64,000 nt of DNA from Blepharisma stoltei (lineage: Eukaryota; Ciliophora; Heterotrichea; Heterotrichida; Blepharismidae): the NCBI GenBank assembly GCA_914767885.1, contig CAJZBQ010000047.1, positions 992,001 to 1,056,000 on the forward strand, read 5' to 3'. Positions within the stretch are counted from its first letter, which is position 1; each line of letters starts with the position of its first letter. The translations under genes and the position numbers were made by a program. The notes below the pieces were generated by a model, which was not told the origin of the DNA, ran no database searches, and saw only the letters and a list, made by a program, of their open reading frames with translations. Below are positions 52,515 to 62,420 of this stretch, in pieces.

Positions 52515-54498
52515 TTAAAGATCAGTTTTAGCTTTTCCTGCTGTAGGTCCTTGAAGTAGGAATTCTATTAGTCCATTAGCAGATCTCTCCCCAGTGTAAT
52601 CTACTGGCGTTCTCTGGCCAGCTATGAAAAACTTAAGGGTTGGGTAGCTTTGGATTTCTATATCTTTGGCTTCGTTTTTAATTGCATCCATTTTCGCTAT
52701 GATTATATTTTCTTTATTTTTCAAATAAACTGCTAATTTTTCATATTCAGGAGCAAACTCTTTGCAGTGTTCACACCAAGGGGCATAAAATTCCACTAAT
52801 ACATTTTTCCCTGAGTTATAGACAACCTCCTCGAAGTTTTTGCCGACCAAAACTCTGACCCCATTTTCATAAGGCTCCTCAGGAATAGGCTGTGACTTAT
52901 AAAATGGGACAGTTTCCCTTCTCTTGAATTTATTTATGAGTTTTCTTGTAGCTTCAAGCGAAAATGGCTCTTCTAGGAGAAACTTCAACATTCCTTCCAC
53001 TGGGTGGAATATAAGAATAGCAGGCTGAGACTCAGGATAAATCCCTAAAAATTCGCTTAAAACTTCATTGTCCTTTTTCTTTAAATCTGTGGCTACAAAA
53101 GTTAGGTCACTTCTAAATTCTTTTGCGAGGGTTTGTAAAGTTTCCTCGTATTTTTCTGCATCTTCTTCAGCCCTGAAAAAGAACACGACTGAGTTTTTCC
53201 CTTTGAAAATGAATTCTAAGGCAAAATTGTTGAATGGGATAATTGCAGGCTTTTTGTAGTTTTCTACGAATTTGGTCATTTCAAAAGTATTGAACCCTCC
53301 TTTGTAATCAACCCTGCCATCGTCTGGGTTAAAAAGAGTCATTTGTTTTTCTTCCATCCCATAGTGTGTCAAGGCTTCTGGATCAGTTGAAACTAAAAAG
53401 GCAGGACCATCTATATTTTTGGCTATATGTTCATAAACTCCTAAATCAGTCGAATTTGGTAAAGCCCAAAGTATGACGCTTATTTTGTTATTATATTAAA
53501 TTAATATAAATTATTAACAGATAGCCTCTTGCACTAATTTTGGTGTAATTGTTGAGGATCTACAGTACAGGAGATTCAACCGCTTTGTGACAGTGTTCAC
53601 CACCAAGGATTCCAGTGTCTCCTCCTTGCTTTTAGGCTCCAATATTGAGTGAGTAGTCTTCGGATTTGTGCGGCCTTGCTTGAGGTGTTGAGTAGGGGAA
53701 GAAGGGTTGTCAACACAAAAATCCCAAAAAATGAAAATTTCTGGTTGACTCTCGGCAAAAAGGGAAATAGATAGCCCAGGGCGTAACTCCTGGTTTCACG
53801 CTGGCGAAGTGCCAGATTAATCTAGGCATTGCCTGAGATATTTCTGGGCGACCCCTTTCCAACTTCCGTATCACCCATCCTATTGAGATAAATTCATCCT
53901 TTTGAAAGCGGACTTGGAACTAGGCTCTGATACATCAAGAATTGCTTATTAGCATTGCTGTACATTTCTGAGATATCAAAACCTTGCCGGATATAATTAA
54001 ATATGCCACGAAGGAGGCCACGAAGCGCTGAGATGCCATATTTAATACTATTTTGTTATTCTCAATCTCACTTTTAAGCTTTTCTAAAGTGCTGATTTTT
54101 GTCATTGCAAAGCCTATTCTCTTTTTAATCCACGACACAATAGAAGCTGCATTCCCTCCTCCTGTATACTTGGTAGGCCTTTTATTGACAAAGAAAATGA
54201 ATGATGGGAATTCTGTAATTTTATATTCCTGGGCAACTCCTGGGTTTACAAGAGAGTCCATAACTGCAATTCTGAATGGAGGGTCAAGCTCTTTTAGCAC
54301 TCTTGCTGCTTTTACCAGTTCTGGAGCAAGCTGAATACAAAGTTCGCATCCTGGCTCATAAAATTCTACCAATATTGTAGGCTGGATTTCCAGAGCAGCT
54401 GGAAAAGTTTTGTCGTCAAGAGACCAAACTCCATCAAGTTCAGCAATTTCTGCAAATACTCCAATTGCAAGAACTAAAAAGTGCAGCTTGGAGCCCAT
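52515..54498 (-). CDS. protein disulfide isomerase
   Basis: Signal peptide MGSKLHFLVLAIGVFAEIAELDG. Domain a at ~20-125: ILVEFYEPGCELCIQLAPEL, with CELC in place of CGHC, KITEFPSFIFF. Domains b/b' follow. Domain a' at the C-terminus: VLVEFYAPWCEHCKEFAPEYEKLA (CEHC), IQSYPTLKFF. Ends KAKTDL, a KDEL-like retention signal. About 475 residues. A 568-bp insert (53493-54060) is flanked by a 12-bp duplication; removal gives ENNKISVILWALPNSTDLGVYEHI. It makes and shuffles disulfides in the ER lumen. The N-terminal CELC may be tuned for reduction or isomerisation. An in-frame ATG also lies at 54507. HMGCL starts 21 bp downstream. Confidence 0.9.
53493..54060. mobile_element. 568-bp retroposon-like insert in PDI, 12-bp target duplication
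   Basis: TATTTTGTTATT at 53481-53492 and 54049-54060, perfect. Excision keeping one copy restores the PDI frame. The left end is A/T-rich, the rest GC-rich (for example GGCGTAACTCCTGG, GGGCGACCCCTTTCC) with no frame. This is the clearest target-site duplication in the window. Confidence 0.85.
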
Positions 54499-54529
54499 TT
54501 TATTCACTAGCTAATTAATAAAACACGCT

Positions 54530-54811
54530 TACTCCCTCCACGAGCGAACAAACCCATTTGAAAAATTCTTTTTTTGGCCAAAATCCGAACAAACAAAAAT
54601 TTTTTATGTGATATATAAGTGATAATTATTATAATGAAAATCTCTCGCTAATTCTGTTGAAATATATGCTAAAAAAATAAAATTTTAGAAATTTATTAAT
54701 TTTGTTTTCCAATTTTTTTTAAATTTCGTTTTAAATTTAGATATAAATATTTTAAAAAAAATTTTCTTTATAAGCAAACAAATTTTTTGTTCGCTCACGG
54801 ACGGTGGGAAT
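54530..54811. mobile_element. complete 282-bp MITE of the GAGCGAAC family
   Basis: TTACTCCCTCCACGAGCGAAC on the left, the inverse GTTCGCTCACGGACGGTGGGAATTA on the right, TA-bounded. Interior carries GATATATAAGTGATAATTATTATAATG, shared with other copies. It sits between PDI and the COPI-associated gene and overlaps that gene's stop codon; the retained TA rebuilds TAA. Confidence 0.85.
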
Positions 54812-55281
54812 TAGATATGGTTAGTATTTATTTGTGATGAAGAAAAAGGTGCTGGCACTGACCCTTCACTTGACTTGATATTTTTAGGGTTGTCGTCTTT
54901 GTCTATTAGCTTATTTTTGCAGGATAAAGCAAATACAAAGTATATTGCAGAAATAGTAAAAAAAGCTATGGAAAGAATTAAGTATCATATATTGCTTGGA
55001 TAAAAAATAATGGTCCCGAGGAAAAAGCAAAATATGGCTTTTCCAATGTAAAAACCTAAAAATGAAAAGAAAGAAATAAAACACTTGCAGGGCATTTCGC
55101 CAAAAAATACAAGGAAGCCGAAAATGATATAGTAGACTGTTAAAGAAAAATCCCTAGGGCCTGAAAAAGAAAGTCTTGTAAACTTGTAGACTGAGAGTGC
55201 TATAAGCCCAATTCCTGCAATTATTGTCAGTATTTTTAAAAATGTCGAGAGTCGAACATCGCTGATTTCTTGGCCGACCAT
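54811..55281 (-). CDS. COPI-associated/TVP15-like membrane protein
   Basis: 156 residues with TGA as Trp (PSNIWYLI). Four hydrophobic segments: LSTFLKILTIIAGIGLIALSV, FSLTVYYIIFGFLVFFGE, FFSFLGFYIGKAIFCFFLGTIIF, YLILSIAFFTISAIYFVFAL; then a polar Ser/Pro tail. The arrangement and the G-E-M/P turn after the second helix fit the COPI_assoc/TVP15 family of Golgi proteins. The stop codon spans the end of the adjacent MITE and survives its removal. Confidence 0.65.
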
Positions 55282-55587
55282 ATCAGAATCTTTAATATAA
55301 TTTAAGCATATTCGAGGCTCAATTAATATGGCTATGCAAATACCTATAATTTTAATTTAAAATTAAATAAAAACTCAAGGTAGCCTAAATCTTTTAGCAT
55401 ATCTTTGTAGATTTTTAATAGATAATCGTCATATTGGCCTATTTTATGCTTACTAATAACTATTTATATAAGATATTCAGGATAATATCTATAATAAAAG
55501 ATAAAAATTGAGTTTTATTTAAATTAAATCCTCCACAAAATTTAAAGTAAAATAGTAATCATTATTAAATATTGCTTTTGTGATTAA

Positions 55588-56232
55588 TTACAACTCATAA
55601 TCATAAAAAATCATGAGAAGTGCAAGCGCTGCAAACACAAGAAACAGAACTCCAGCTGCAATTTTCACAGTCTTTTCTGAAATGTACTTTTCGATCAACT
55701 TCCCTACCAAAACTCCTATCAGTCCTATACAGGCGAATCCTATAATTGCCCCAATCATTACCAATACAGGGTCACTTAGTGCTGACAGCGAAATAATCGT
55801 TGTATTTGACTTATCTCCCCACTCTGCAAAAAATACCATAACCGCTGTCTTCCAAAAGACCTTCATCCAGGACATTCGTTGTTCACTGTCTGCCAATAAT
55901 GGGTCGTTTTTTTCGTCGACCATTTCACTTTCTCCATGATAAGCCTCATAAAAAGACAAAATAGCATAGACCAGGAACATCACGCAGGAGGCAATTTGGA
56001 TGTAAAGAGGGTCGATAAGCTTGACGGCGGCTGCTCCGATAAAGGCTGCAATTATAGCAATCACGCTCTCTGTGAGCTGGTTGCCAAAAAATACAGCTGA
56101 CCTTGAGTTTTTCATTGCGAGAATTGCAATAATAAAGAAGGTACGGTCTCCGATTTCAGCTAGAAAAACAGCTGCAAAGGAACTTGCGATTGCTTCGATA
56201 GAGCTTGGGGTTATTTCGGATGTAATTGCCAT
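55588..56232 (-). CDS. GDT1/TMEM165 family cation transporter
   Basis: 214 residues with the two signature motifs ExGD(K/R)(T/S): FLAEIGDRTFFIIAILAM (~25) and FFAEWGDKSNTTIISLSAL (~135), in inverted-topology halves, each in a membrane helix and separated by an acidic loop (EMVDEKNDPLLADSEQR). Six to seven hydrophobic segments. The family exchanges Ca2+/Mn2+ for H+ in the Golgi. The frame is uninterrupted, with no TGA codons. Upstream lies a 150-bp palindrome (56268-56420). Confidence 0.9.
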   Translation of the reverse strand: MAITSEITPSSIEAIASSFAAVFLAEIGDRTFFIIAILAMKNSRSAVFFGNQLTESVIAIIAAFIGAAAVKLIDPLYIQIASCVMFLVYAILSFYEAYHGESEMVDEKNDPLLADSEQRMSWMKVFWKTAVMVFFAEWGDKSNTTIISLSALSDPVLVMIGAIIGFACIGLIGVLVGKLIEKYISEKTVKIAAGVLFLVFAALALLMIFYDYEL

Positions 56233-56267
56233 TAAATTATATGCTAATTATTTGGTATACTTCTTTT

Positions 56268-56420
56268 CTTGGAGTGGCGCTGCAAGTGCAGGCCACTCCA
56301 TGTGGAATTCCTGTGTTGGTTTAACCAACATAGGAGTTGGTCAAACCAAAACTGTGCGTTGGTTCGACCAACCCATGAATTCCCCATGGAGTGGCCTGCG
56401 CTTGCAGCGCCACTCCAAGG
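56268..56420. repeat. ~150-bp GC-rich palindrome between genes
   Basis: CTTGGAGTGGCGCTGC...GGCCACTCCATG...GAATTC on the left mirrored by GAATTC...CATGGAGTGGCC...GCAGCGCCACTCCAAG on the right, with inner GTTGGTT/AACCAAC repeats. Same style as the palindromic IESs at 40062 and 51546. It is probably a palindromic IES in an intergenic region. 56421-56957 otherwise holds nothing recognisable. Confidence 0.8.
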
Positions 56421-56957
56421 AAGTTTCTATATGTTGAATTCTCCTATGCATTTTTATTATTACTGGATATAGTGCTGATTATTAGAGAATTTTGGGAAAG
56501 TCGTCACGCAAATGTGAGTTGACTGAAAATGACTGAAAATTAGGATTTTAAGAATAATTAGAGCTAAGGAGGATTTAGCTAGAGCTTAGGATGGTTTCTC
56601 CAACTTTTGGGTGAACAGATAAGAGGAATGAAGGGTTTGCTTGTAATAAAGCATAATTTTAGCTAAAAGCTTGAGATTCATCAACTGAATTCTTCAAATG
56701 ATATAACCAAATTATCGCTAAAATTCATTTCCAGAATAGTCTAAAATATTTGGTATAGACTTATATTTTAATTAATAATTTCTATTTACCTAGACAATTT
56801 AATTTGAAAAATCAGTATAATGATGCAGCTAATTATTATTTCGCAGCTTCTCAATCTTAAGTTATAGTTAAAAATAATGGTCCATCCCAATATCAATTAT
56901 CTAGAATAATGGCACTTTCTATTTTATATGATATATAATTAAGAAATTTATTATAAG

Positions 56958-57777
56958 CTACATAATAAGAGACGAAACCATTTTATGTGAACGTTTTGGT
57001 CTCAAAACGCTGGCCCTTTTATCAAAATCTACAGCAGTCCCTAAATTTCGACTCCCTTTCAGCATGACTCTTAAATCTTCATCAAATAAAGACCTCAGCA
57101 GCCTTCTTTTTTTATTTAAAATAGAAATTGTCTTTTTTTGAATATTTTTTTCACTTTTTTTAAAAATATTTGTCCCATAAATGACGCCATTCCTAAGCTT
57201 CTCTTGGCGACTTAATATATTTGAAAAAGTCCGCCTTTTTGAAGTATCTTCACAATTAATTGAGGGGAGTTTTGGAGTTACTGTACCAGAACTCGTCATA
57301 TAGCATTTCTTTGTATCTTTTGATTTGTCTAGATAAGGGCTAGAAGTGTCATAGATTTTTCATTCTGTATAAGCTCTAACATGGTGGCTTGGCCTTCACG
57401 TCAGAAGCTGCTTACTCCCCCAATTCTCTGAGAGCGAACAAAACCATTGGAAAAATACCTATTTTTGGGTAAAAACGCTCCTTTGGTGAGCAAAAAAAAT
57501 TTTTAATCTAAAAATTTATCATCAAAAAACAATTGATTATAAGTTATAATTAATATAATGTAATCTTGAGCTAATCCTGCTGATTTTAAACAGCTGTCAT
57601 TTTAAAACATAAACTTTACAATAAGATTAATTATTATTTTCAAATTTAAGTCTTGGAATTTTGATATAAGTTTCAAAACTAAAACATAATATAAAAATTT
57701 ATATAAGAAAAATTAATCGAAAAAAATTTTTTGCTCATGGATAAAGGGGAGTTATTAAAATTTTCCTTTTTAATCAT
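56958..57777 (-). CDS. hypothetical basic protein with MITE insertion
   Basis: From ATG 57777 (MIKKENFN), the 340-bp MITE at 57413-57752 is removed and the frame goes on KQLLTWRPSHHVRAYTEWKIYDTSSPYL...CYMTSSGTVTPKLPSINCEDTSKRRTF...NKKRRLLRSLFDEDLRVMLKGSRNLG...RPKRSHKMVSSLIM. About 160 residues, two TGA codons as Trp (LTWRP, TEWKI). Basic and Ser-rich, no recognised domain. Divergent start only 31 bp from the J-protein gene. Confidence 0.55.
57413..57752. mobile_element. 340-bp MITE IES of the GAGCGAAC family
   Basis: Left CTTACTCCCCCAATTCTCTGAGAGCGAAC; right end degenerate (GCTCATGGATAAAGGGGAGTTA). Family interior TTATAATTAATATAATG and TTTTAAAACATAAA. Excision with TA kept joins ENFN to KQLLTW in frame. 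Confidence 0.75.
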
Positions 57778-57808
57778 CTATTTATGGAATCAATTTTTCG
57801 CATATTAA

Positions 57809-58375
57809 ATGCTAGCCAAATCTATAGTCCGGCTGTTCTCAAAGTCATATTACGAGCTTTTGGAGGTCGAAAAGACTGCTGATAAGCAAGCTATTAAGGC
57901 AGCCTATTATAAGCATGCGAAGATTCACCATCCGGACGCACAAAATTCAGACCCAGAAATATTTAAAGAGTATGCAGAAGCATATAATACATTGATTGAT
58001 GAGGATAAGCGATATCAGTATGATATAGATAATGGCTTTTTAGATGCTATGGATGTAGATAGAATGGAAGAGCTTAAAGAAAAATTCGGAACTAGATACC
58101 CTGAAAAAGCATTATGAGAAAATTTAAAAAAATGAGACACACAGCTGGTAGAAGAGCTTGACAAAGACACTTGGACTTTACCAAAGCTGTTATGGAGGCT
58201 AAGGAAATCTAAGGTTAATAAAGCTTCTGCAGCTCCTGAAAAAACTGGGTTAGACTCATTATCGAATTTCAGGTTGGCTGCATTATCAAGCTTAATTGTT
58301 GGCTTTGCAATTACATATAACAGCTCAATTTGGGTGATTGAAAACTATATTTATCCTACTAAAGTAAATAAATAA
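57809..58375 (+). CDS. mitochondrial J-domain protein
   Basis: 188 residues. Presequence-like start (MLAKSIVRLFSKS), then a J domain SYYELLEVEKTADKQAIKAAYYKHAKIHHPDAQ with the HPD motif that stimulates Hsp70 ATPase, KEYAEAYNTLIDEDKRYQYD. TGA is Trp at ALWENLKKWDTQL and LLWRL. A hydrophobic segment near the end (LAALSSLIVGFAITYNSSIWVI) suggests membrane anchoring. It is probably a co-chaperone in the mitochondrion. No IES. Confidence 0.85.
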
Positions 58376-58382
58376 CATATAT

Positions 58383-59375
58383 TTAATGATCAATATCATA
58401 AGTATTAGTAATTGGGCTCAATACAGGGCTAGAAGAATCAGAAAACATCCTTGATGTCGTAACCATATCATATACACTTTTTCCTCTTGATTTATAGCCT
58501 CTTGGAGGTGTTGTATCTTGATTGGGATATCTCTGTGAAGGGATAGGGTCAAAATCCAATCCAATGAATTTTCTAAAAGTTGTATGCATTTTTGTAAGCC
58601 GGCTTTTAAATAATTTTTTTTTATATAAAAATGTCAACTAGCCTTCCAAAAGGTATACACTCCTTGATTATTGGCATATTTGAGAGCTCTGTAAGGTAAA
58701 TTTGGAACCCTTTTTTCCTTTCTTCTAAAATCGTAGGTTTTCTGCTAGTTATTGATGAAGAATTTTGAGAAAAAACAGCCCCGAACTCTGGCAAGTTTAA
58801 ATGAGGGAACTGCTGCTGCAAACTGCTGTGGAGGTTGCAGAACATTTTGTATTTTCTTGATACGTTCCAGCTTTTAGCTTTATTAGAGAAAGAAATTACA
58901 TATTCTGTGTATGGCTTGCCGCCTTCGTCACGAATTGTGGTCTGTGGGACTTCAATCATTAATTTTCCATCAATAGAAGCAGGCCCATCTCTAAGGCAAG
59001 CTATCACATGAGCACTAAATACGTTAGAATTCAGATATTTCCCACATATTTTGCACTGCAATGCAGAACAGTTTTTTATCAATTTTTTGCATTTTTTCAG
59101 CCTCTCTACCTTTTCTTCAAGCTGCTGGCATCTTAGTTCTAGTTTTTCAAATGCAAAAGACAGGTATTTATTAGTCTCATAAATAATTTTTGGCTCATTG
59201 TTTTCGGTTTTTTCTGATCTATCGGTTTTCTCACTTTGGGCGTTTCTTAGTTTATTTCTAAGTTCTTTTGCTTCGCTTTCAGCTTCGTTTCTCCTTCTTT
59301 TATACTCAATTTCTTCATTTTTTATAAATTCCAGCTCTTGCCTGACTCTCTCCTTCTTATTTATTAAGCAAAAAA
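58383..59375 (-). CDS. coiled-coil and PX-domain protein
   Basis: Upstream part: coiled coil (KKERVRQELEFIKNEEIEYKRRRNEAESEAKELRNKL...YLSFAFEKLELRCQQLEEKVERL). Then a CxxC...H...C knuckle (ALQCKICGKYLNSNVFSAHVIAC) and a PX domain (KLMIEVPQTTIRDEGGKPYTEYVISFSNKAKSWNVSRKYKMFCNLHSSLQQQFPHLNLPEFG...ERKKGFQIYLTELSNMP). PX domains bind phosphoinositides on endosomes. After GRLVDIF the frame stops and a shifted frame KSRLTKMHTTFRKFIGLDFDPIP...DIDH follows. Removing 19 nt (about 58602-58620) joins them, but no clear intron or IES boundary is present. The true start is not settled. 59376-59552 is AT-rich and may hold it. Confidence 0.65.
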
Positions 59376-59552
59376 ATCTTGCTCATAAGCCAAATATTTA
59401 TTTTTTGAAAAATCGATGTAAGATCTTTAAAATTAATAGAATTAGCGGAAAATCTCATAATTATATACAAATTATTATTGTTTTATTTTTTTTTATATTA
59501 GAAAATTACTTTGCTCTCTAATCAATTAGGCTAATTCCTCAAGGGGATTTTT

Positions 59553-61875
59553 CTAATAGTTTGCTACCAAGAGAGTAAGCAAAGCATTGTCTCTCTGAAG
59601 ATCCGCAATCTGTTTTTGGCTAGAATTTTGCAAAGAATTAAGCTTCTCAGAGGCGTCTTGGTATTTAGACTTTAAGTCTTCTATCTTTTCACTAGTATTT
59701 TCCTTTAAATACTGTATTCTTTCTTCATAGCTTTCTTCAATTCTTTTCTTTTCTCTAATTAAATCTTCCATTCTTGCAGCACTTGTGGCTTGTGAAGCTT
59801 TGAGCGTGCATAATTCTCTTTCGTATTCTTCAAGTCTTCTTTTCAGCTGGTCTTTTTCAGCTTCAAATTCAGCTTTTCTACGATTAACCTGGTCTTGTGA
59901 AAATTCAAGCTGCTGGTAAAGTCTTCGGCATTCGTTTTGGATTTCGGTTAGAGAAGATGCTAAAATATAGTCAGCTGACTCTGTATAAAGCTGAATTAGA
60001 TACTCAAGCAACTTTATTTCCATTGATTTTGTGATTGAGTCTGCTCTGAATGTTTTTGAGAAACTTTCTATAGTAGTTTTTAAGACTGCGAAATTGGTGA
60101 TTTCTTTGTTTTTTAGCTGGTTTTGGAGAGTTACACCCCAAGCTTCAAGTTCTTTTTGGGCTCTTTCTTGAGAGAGTCTTTCGTTTTTTTCTTTATAAAC
60201 TAGAGCTCGCTCTTTAAGCTTCAACTTTAGCTGCTGTTTAAAATTTGTGACTGAGTCTCCAAGAGCTTTTTCTTTAAATTTTTTTACAAGTTTGTTTCCA
60301 ATTTCAGCTTGCAGCTGATAAATTTCTTCTTCTTTTAAAGGAAGCCTCTTACGCCCCCATTTAATTACAAGAACTTATACAATTTTAGAATATTTTAGAG
60401 AAAACAAATTTAAAGTAAGGTACCTAATGAAAAAACTTTAGGAAAAAATGAAAATTTATATTATTTATTATAGAGGGTAGTTAGAAATTTCTCTCATTTC
60501 TTGTTCAAACTCTCTCATACAGTCATCTACCCCTTTTTGGCACTCAGCTTGGCAGACTGATGTCCAAGCTCCTTCAATATTTGGGACCCCACCTTTATTA
60601 ATTGCTTCAGTATAAGCTATAGCCAGTTGTCCAAGCATTTCTCCAGTCAACATTTGTCCGTTTAACGTCTTAGGTTTTACTTTTGTAAAAATTTTTTTCT
60701 TTAACTCCTCAGCTTGTGACAAAAATTCAGGCCTAAAAACTTCTTCTGGGGCATTATCAAGCTTCTGCAGTACATCTTCTCTTTCCGTTGGCCTCACAAG
60801 TGAAAAGCAGTCCCTGTCTTTAAAAAAAGTGCTCAAAAGCCTCCTTATCCTATTTTTCGCTTCAATATTATCACTAACCCCTTTTTGAAGAACTAACTCT
60901 CCCCCCCCTTTAAATTGAAACAAAATATAGGTGAAATTCCTACTTTTTTGGGAAATTACCCCCTTTAAATTGAAACAAAATTTTATTATAATAGAAAATT
61001 TTATAGGTAAAAATCATTATTTTATATGTAAATACGTTAATACCCTATTTAATATGCTTCAAACATAGGCATTGTCATAAAATTATAATGTTATTAAATA
61101 TAATTTACTCAATTTATTGTCTCTTTAAATTTATATAATTTATTTTCTATAAAATTTTATCTCTGAAAAAATTTTTATATATAAATTTTTTTATAAAAAA
61201 ATTTTCTTAACCCCCCTTTTAAATTGAAACAAAATTTTTTGTTTCAATTTAAAGGAGGGGGGGGAGTAAGGCATTTTCTAAATATTTTCTTGCAGAAATT
61301 GGATTCCCTTCTCCATCAACTAGCCTTAGGGCGAAATCTCTTAAAACCCACAAAAATGAAGGAAAATAGTTAGCGATTTCGTCAGGATTTGTAGGACCTT
61401 GGCTAGACCTGATTTGAAGCTGTTTGCTTAAATTGACGATTAAAGACAAGTTTTGTAAAGCGTTTTCATCAATAGTGCCAACACTGTTGTACACGAAATA
61501 TGAGCTGAGTAGTAAAGCAAGTAAAAAGATTCTGGTATCATGATTTGCATCTTCGTCAAAAGCTCCTAGTCCTTCGCTGTCAATTACCAGAACTTTCATT
61601 CTTTCCCCTTCGCTGTTTTCTATTTCGACTGGCTCACTTCATACCCACAGACCTTTTGTACAAGCATTAATGGTAGGGCCAACACCAAAGCCTTGACCGT
61701 CTCGATTGTCTAGAATTACACGATTCAGCAAAAATGATTTCCCAGTGCGGTATTTTCCGACGACTGCGATAACCCCTACTTTGCCTTCAAGATTTCTTAA
61801 AAATTCAAGACTTTCTGGGGTTACTCTGAACCCTTCACGCTCATAAATGATAAGCGGGATTGCTTTTGAATTCAT
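59553..61875 (-). CDS. guanylate-binding-protein (GBP)-like large GTPase
   Basis: P-loop VVGKYRTGKSFLLNRV; NACTKGLWVWSEPV (TGA = Trp at the conserved GxWxW); IDSEGLGAFDEDANHD (DxEG); FLLALLLSSYFVYNSVGTIDE; LWVLRDF (the RD guanine motif). After the 373-bp MITE (60894-61266): ENAL-VLQKGVSDN, then the GBP helical domain (KTLNGQMLTGEMLGQLAIAYTEAINKGGVPNIEGAWTSV). After the 135-bp IES (60336-60470): YPL-KEEEIYQLQAEIGNKLVKKFKEK and a long coiled-coil effector tail to LLVANY. About 600 residues; all junctions keep frame. GBPs hydrolyse GTP and oligomerise on membranes. No CaaX tail is seen. Confidence 0.9.
60336..60470. other. 135-bp TA-bounded IES in GBP gene
   Basis: Separates EISNYPL from KEEEIYQLQAE; contains TAA. 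Excision gives CCT CTA AAA GAA, in frame. Confidence 0.8.
60894..61266. mobile_element. 373-bp MITE, 'CCTTTAAATTGAAACAAAAT' family
   Basis: Left TAACTCTCCCCCCCCTTTAAATTGAAACAAAAT; right end the inverse followed by GGGGGGAGTAA. Internal copies of the terminal motif at about 60961 and 61215, the latter forming a palindrome with the right end, the same design as the CCTTGATCGAAC family. Excision joins YLENAL to VLQKGVSDN in frame. Confidence 0.85.
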
Positions 61876-62013
61876 AATTTGATTTAATATGAAAAATTAA
61901 TTTTCGAAATTTTTATTTTGGGTAACTTCTATTGATAAATCTTAAAAATTAGAATTGTGAGTATCTTGATTTTATTATTAATTTAAATTTTTTTTGCTTC
62001 AATTAATATTTTC

Positions 62014-62205
62014 TCAAAGCTTAGTCACGAGAGCTTCTCTTTGTTCTCTTGCTTTTTTCACCTTATTTTTAAGGAATTCTAGGTCTATTTCTTTTGGGCG
62101 AAGTAGCCAATCTACTGTGAGGCCGATTGAAAAAAAAATTAATGTATATACGAAGAACCAAGCAATTGTACTTGGAGATATAGCAAATTTGAGGATAGAG
62201 TCCAT
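62014..62205 (-). CDS. small single-pass membrane protein, 63 aa
   Basis: MDSILKFAISPSTIAWFFVYTLIFFSIGLTVDWLL is one strong membrane span, followed by a charged helical tail (EIDLEFLKNKVKKAREQREALVTKL). No family recognised. It has good coding composition between two real genes; the start and stop are both clean. Confidence 0.55.
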   Translation of the reverse strand: MDSILKFAISPSTIAWFFVYTLIFFSIGLTVDWLLRPKEIDLEFLKNKVKKAREQREALVTKL

Positions 62206-62420
62206 TATATATTATTGCATTTCTTTCCTTCCATTTATAATATAATTTTCAGATCAGACTTATTAAAAGAATATTTTGAGTAATTATAATGAGGAATCTG
62301 CTTAGTAAGGCTATAATTTTTATTCTGATTACAACTATGACGAGGCAGAGACAATAATATTATGCTCACCCTAAGATATAAGTATAATATACAAAAGATT
62401 TTGACCTTATTAAATAATTA

